From assembly GCA_900540935.1 (NCBI GenBank), contig UQHW01000023.1, positions 1-34,090 of the forward strand: a DNA stretch of 34,090 bases. The letters are read 5' to 3'. Position 1 is the first letter of the stretch, and every line of letters starts with the position of its first letter. A program made the position numbers and the translations under genes. Source of the DNA: an uncultured Collinsella sp. (lineage in GTDB: Bacteria > Actinomycetota > Coriobacteriia > Coriobacteriales > Coriobacteriaceae). The notes beneath the pieces were generated by a model. It made no database searches, was not told where the DNA came from, and saw nothing but the letters and a program-made list of their open reading frames with translations. Below are positions 30,727 to 34,090 of this stretch, piece by piece.

Positions 30727-33384
30727 ATGAGTGCTGACTACCCGTCAATGACTACGGCCGAGATCCGCTCCAAGTTCCTCAACTTCTTTGAGGAGCGCGG
30801 TCTTAAGCTCTATCCTTCTTCGTCCCTCGTCCCCGATGATCCCTCGCTGCTGCTTGCCAACGCCGGCATGAACCAGTTTAAGGAGTACTACCAGGGCAAG
30901 AAGACCATGAAGGAGATCGGCGCGATCTCTTGCCAGAAGTGCGTCCGCACCAACGACATCGACTGCATCGGCGAGGACGGCCGTCACTTGTCGTTCTTCG
31001 AGATGCTCGGCGATTTCTCTTTTGGCGGCGTCTCCAAGGAGCAGGCTTGCGCCTGGGCCTTTGAGCTCATCACCAAGGAGTTCAAGCTGCCGCTCGATCG
31101 CCTGTACTTCACCGTCTTTACCGAGGACGACGAGACCCACGACGTGTGGCGTTCTCTGGGCGTTGCCGAGGACCACATCTCCCGCCTGGGTGAGGACGAC
31201 AACTTCTGGGCCGCTGGCCCCACCGGTCCCTGCGGTCCGTGCTCCGAGATCTATTTTGACATGGGCGAGGAGGTCGGCTGCGGCAGCCCCGACTGCAAGC
31301 CCGGCTGCGACTGCGACCGCTTCCTTGAGTTCTGGAACCTCGTGTTTACCCAGTACGACCGTCAGGAGGACGGCTCCATGCCGGAGCTGCCGCACCGCAA
31401 CCTCGATACGGGCATGGGCCTGGAGCGCATGGCTGCCATCATGCAGCACAAGACCGCCAATTACGACGGCGATCTGATGCAGCACCTCATCAAGCTGGGC
31501 GAGGAGATCAGCGGCAAGACCTATGACGCCGACGATTACTCCGGCGCCAGCCGTTCTCTTCGCATCATCGCCGACCACTCCCGTGCCGTCGACTTCATGA
31601 TCTCTGACGGCATCCTGCCCGGTAACGAGGGTCGCGAGTACGTCCTTCGCCGCCTGCTCCGCCGCGCCGTGTTCCACGGTCGCCTACTGGGCATCGAGGG
31701 CGCCTTCCTGACCAAGTTCATCGACGAGGTCAACGCTCAGATGGGCGAGGCCTACCCCGAGCTGCTCAAGAACGTCGCGCTCGTTAAGGGTATCGTCGCC
31801 TCCGAGGAGGAGCGCTTCTCCACGACGCTCGACAACGGTCGCGTCTACCTGGATGAGGCCCTGGCAGCGCTTGCCGAGGGTGCTGCGCTTCCGGGCGATG
31901 TTGCCTTTAAGCTGCACGACACCTTTGGTTTCCCCATCGACCTGACCGTCGAGATCGCCGGCACCGCTGGTCACGACGTCGACATGGACGGCTTCACTGC
32001 CTGCATGGAGGACCAGAAGGCCCGCGCTCGTGCCAACGCCAAGGGCGATGCCTGGGGCAGCTTCAACGACGTGTGGGTCGAGCTTTCCGACAAGGTCGCT
32101 GCGACCGATTTCGATGGCTATGACAACGACGTCATCGAGGGCGCCAAGGTAGTCGCCATCGTTCGCAACGGCGAGTCCGTCGAGTCCGCTGCCGCCGGCG
32201 AGGACGTCGAGGTCGTGCTCGACCGCACCCCGTTCTATGCCGAGATGGGTGGCCAGCAAGGCGATGCCGGCAAGCTTTCCGCTGAGGGCGTTGTTCTGAC
32301 CGTTGTCGACACCAAGAACCACAACGGCCTGTATGCCCACGTCGCGCACGTTGCCGATGGTACGCTGACTGTCGGTGCCGATGTTACCGCCGCGCTCGAC
32401 GCTGAGCGCCGTGGCTTCCTGCGCCGCAACCACACCGCCACGCACCTGCTCGACGCTGCCCTTAAGCAGGTCCTGGGCGAGCACGTCTCCCAGGCCGGCT
32501 CGCTGGTGACGCCCGAGCACCTGCGCTTTGACTTTACGCACTTCGAGGCTCTGTCCTTCGAGCAGCTCAAGGCTGTCGAGGACCTGGTCAACCAGCAGAT
32601 CTTCGCTTCCAAGCCGGTCGTGACCCGTGTCATGGGCATCGACGAGGCTAAGGCTGCCGGCGCTGTCGCTCTGTTTGGAGAGAAGTACGGCGATGTCGTC
32701 CGCGTCGTCTCCGTGGGCGCCGAGGACCAGCCGTTCTCCCGCGAGCTCTGTGGTGGCACCCATGCCGCCAATACCGCCGAGATCGGCCTATTCAAGATTA
32801 TCTCCGAGTCCTCCACGGGCTCGAACGTCCGCCGTATCGAGGCCGTTACCTCTAAGGGCGCCCTCGACTACATGGCCGACCGCCTGGCACTCGTTGACGC
32901 CGCTGCCGCTGCGCTCAAGTGCCGCGTTGACGAGGTTCCCGCTCGTGTGGAGAACCTGCAGGCCGAGCTGCGCGAGACGTCTAACAAGCTCAAGAAGGCG
33001 CTGACCGGTGGCTCCTCCGACGCTATCTCCAGCGCCATCGAGGGTGCCGTCGAGCTCGACGGCTATAAGCTCGTCGTCGCTGAGCTCCAGGGCCTTGAGG
33101 CCGCCGACCTGCGCAACGTTTGGGATACCGTGCACCAGAAGGTCGCCGGCCCCGTTGCCTGTGTTGTTGCCAGCGTGACCGAGAAGGGCACCCCGGCCCT
33201 GCTCGCCGCCGGCTCCGATGACGCCGTGAAGGCCGGTTTCCACGCCGGCAACGTGATCAAGCAGATCGCGGGTCTGGTCGATGGTCGCGGTGGCGGCCGT
33301 CCCAACATGGCCCAGGCCGGTGGCAAGAACGCCGCCGGTATCGCCGATGCCCTCGCGGCCGCCAAGACCGCGCTCGGCGCCTAA
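30727..33384 (+). CDS. alaS: Alanyl-tRNA synthetase
   Basis: The enzyme charges tRNA-Ala and edits serine and glycine. The class II catalytic domain opens with MTTAEIRSKFLNFFEERG and includes the LLLANAGMNQFK and GLERMAAIMQ motifs. The editing domain has RNHTATHLLDAAL (HxxxH zinc ligands near residue 568) and CGGTHAANTAEIG (near 674). A DHHA1 C-terminal domain with GRGGGRPNMAQAGG ends the protein. At 885 residues it is the standard length. The ATG at 30727 is preceded by GAGGAG; the in-frame extension to 30637 is non-coding terminator and promoter DNA. ruvX starts nine bases after its stop. Confidence 0.97.
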   Translation: MSADYPSMTTAEIRSKFLNFFEERGLKLYPSSSLVPDDPSLLLANAGMNQFKEYYQGKKTMKEIGAISCQKCVRTNDIDCIGEDGRHLSFFEMLGDFSFGGVSKEQACAWAFELITKEFKLPLDRLYFTVFTEDDETHDVWRSLGVAEDHISRLGEDDNFWAAGPTGPCGPCSEIYFDMGEEVGCGSPDCKPGCDCDRFLEFWNLVFTQYDRQEDGSMPELPHRNLDTGMGLERMAAIMQHKTANYDGDLMQHLIKLGEEISGKTYDADDYSGASRSLRIIADHSRAVDFMISDGILPGNEGREYVLRRLLRRAVFHGRLLGIEGAFLTKFIDEVNAQMGEAYPELLKNVALVKGIVASEEERFSTTLDNGRVYLDEALAALAEGAALPGDVAFKLHDTFGFPIDLTVEIAGTAGHDVDMDGFTACMEDQKARARANAKGDAWGSFNDVWVELSDKVAATDFDGYDNDVIEGAKVVAIVRNGESVESAAAGEDVEVVLDRTPFYAEMGGQQGDAGKLSAEGVVLTVVDTKNHNGLYAHVAHVADGTLTVGADVTAALDAERRGFLRRNHTATHLLDAALKQVLGEHVSQAGSLVTPEHLRFDFTHFEALSFEQLKAVEDLVNQQIFASKPVVTRVMGIDEAKAAGAVALFGEKYGDVVRVVSVGAEDQPFSRELCGGTHAANTAEIGLFKIISESSTGSNVRRIEAVTSKGALDYMADRLALVDAAAAALKCRVDEVPARVENLQAELRETSNKLKKALTGGSSDAISSAIEGAVELDGYKLVVAELQGLEAADLRNVWDTVHQKVAGPVACVVASVTEKGTPALLAAGSDDAVKAGFHAGNVIKQIAGLVDGRGGGRPNMAQAGGKNAAGIADALAAAKTALGA

Positions 33385-33393
33385 GTAGTCGCT

Positions 33394-33822
33394 GTGGTCG
33401 CGCTCGCGCTGGACATAGGGGAGGCCAGGATCGGCATCGCCGTCTCGAGCCGTGATGGCAAGATGGCGATGCCCGTCAAGGTGCTTCCGGCCGCTGAGGT
33501 TACCGGTATGGCCAAGACGTTCCGTTACCTGGTCGAGGACTATGAGCCCGACATCTTGGTAAGCGGGCGTCCCCTGACCATGGCCGGCGAGCCTGGCCCC
33601 CAGGCCGAGCGCGTTGCCGCCATAGCGCAAAAGATCGCCGACGAGCTCGATCTTCCGCTGGAGTTTGAGGACGAGCGCCTGTCCTCGCAAGAGGCCAAGC
33701 GTATCCTGCGCGAGCAGGGACTCAACGAAAAGCAGATGAGGGGCAAGATCGACATGATCGCCGCCAGCCTGTTCTTGCAGACGTGGCTCGATCGCAAAAA
33801 CGAGGAGGTTTCGCATGTCTAG
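33394..33822 (+). CDS. ruvX: YqgF/RuvX family putative Holliday-junction resolvase / 16S rRNA-processing nuclease
   Basis: The 142-residue RNase H-fold protein starts LALDIGEARIGIAVSS, where family members have LDxGxxRIGxA, and has the acidic DERLSSQEAKRILRE and KIDMIAASLFLQTWLD segments. In E. coli YqgF is linked to 16S rRNA 5' maturation; the name RuvX reflects similarity to RuvC. It starts with GTG at 33394 without a clear ribosome-binding site, which suggests coupling to alaS translation. It overlaps the next gene by eight bases. alaS-ruvX-mltG is a recurrent order in Gram-positive bacteria. Confidence 0.92.
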   Translation: MVALALDIGEARIGIAVSSRDGKMAMPVKVLPAAEVTGMAKTFRYLVEDYEPDILVSGRPLTMAGEPGPQAERVAAIAQKIADELDLPLEFEDERLSSQEAKRILREQGLNEKQMRGKIDMIAASLFLQTWLDRKNEEVSHV

Positions 33823-34090
33823 CGCTTTCGATCCGCGCCAGCCGAATCGTACACGACAGCCTGCGCCACGCCCTGTATCGTCCGGTCAGCGTCCGATGCA
33901 ACCGACTCAGCGCGCGGCCCAACCCGCCGCACGTTCGGCGCAGCCCTCTTCTTGCCCCACTCAGCCCACTCAGCGTCCAGGCCAGCAGCCTGTTCGTCGT
34001 CCTGCTCAGCAGTCTGCTGCCCATACAGCCCAGCCCGCGGGCGGTTCCCGCTTTAAGCAGCAGGCTCCTGCCCAGCGTACGCAGGGACAG
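33815..34090 (+). CDS. Start of a probable endolytic transglycosylase MltG, cut by the window edge
   Basis: The ATG at 33815 has GAGGAGG at good spacing and overlaps ruvX by eight bases. The visible 92 residues are almost all Pro, Gln, Ala, Arg and Ser (for example PTQPTQRPGQQPVRRPAQQS), a disordered stretch with no recognisable domain. The assignment to MltG rests only on its place after alaS-ruvX, where MltG with a long cytoplasmic disordered N-terminus before its single membrane helix is common. It could be another membrane protein with such a tail. Confidence 0.55.
   Translation, partial: MSSAFDPRQPNRTRQPAPRPVSSGQRPMQPTQRAAQPAARSAQPSSCPTQPTQRPGQQPVRRPAQQSAAHTAQPAGGSRFKQQAPAQRTQGQ

Noticed and set aside
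1..34090. CRISPR array, phage genes, toxin-antitoxin or defence island
   Set aside because: No regularly spaced repeats, Cas-like proteins, phage structural genes or small paired genes were seen; almost all genes are housekeeping.

Overview
The window reads as an ordinary chromosomal stretch from a high-G+C member of the Actinomycetota. It most resembles the class Coriobacteriia, and Collinsella or a close relative is my best guess. That guess rests on protein character, gene order (plsX-acpP-rnc-smc-ftsY-ffh; alaS-ruvX-mltG-like), frequent GTG/TTG starts, a T-box in front of ileS, and intergenic hairpins built around a GGGGAC core. It is inference, not a database result.

Layout. Bases 1-8048 hold a tightly packed plus-strand run: plsX (cut by the window edge), acpP, rnc, smc, ftsY and ffh. 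It covers phospholipid/fatty-acid synthesis, RNA processing, chromosome organisation and SRP targeting, and ends in a hairpin terminator. Bases 8112-9008 carry a minus-strand fusion of a DUF134 helix-turn-helix to a NifX/NifB-like cofactor-binding domain with a Cys/His-rich tail. It diverges from thyA-folA, and the shared upstream region contains two near-identical palindromes. Next come a SpoU/TrmH methyltransferase, a MATE exporter, a convergent cobO and ftsH.

Bases 15500-16500 are the only patch that looks accessory. A DUF523 (TudS-like) gene appears to have lost its natural 3' end against a serine-recombinase C-terminal remnant. An IS3-type OrfA remnant has landed inside what looks like the terminator hairpin of the neighbouring minus-strand iron-type dehydrogenase. 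Divergent from that dehydrogenase is a full T-box riboswitch (AUC/Ile specifier) controlling ileS.

Bases 20865-34090 hold lspA-rluA-type pseudouridine synthase, a GT2 glycosyltransferase, a small prepilin peptidase, an HD-domain dGTPase-like gene and rarA. These are followed by a translationally coupled set: a DUF948-like membrane protein, an RsbW-like anti-sigma factor with degenerate ATP-binding motifs, a SigB/F-type sigma factor and an AI-2E-family permease. The window closes with alaS, ruvX and the Pro/Gln-rich start of a probable mltG.

I found no rRNA, tRNA, CRISPR array or intact mobile element. I also found no clearly new multi-gene system. The strongest leads are the paired operators at the DUF134/NifX gene, the sigma/anti-sigma cassette, and the IS-interrupted terminator.
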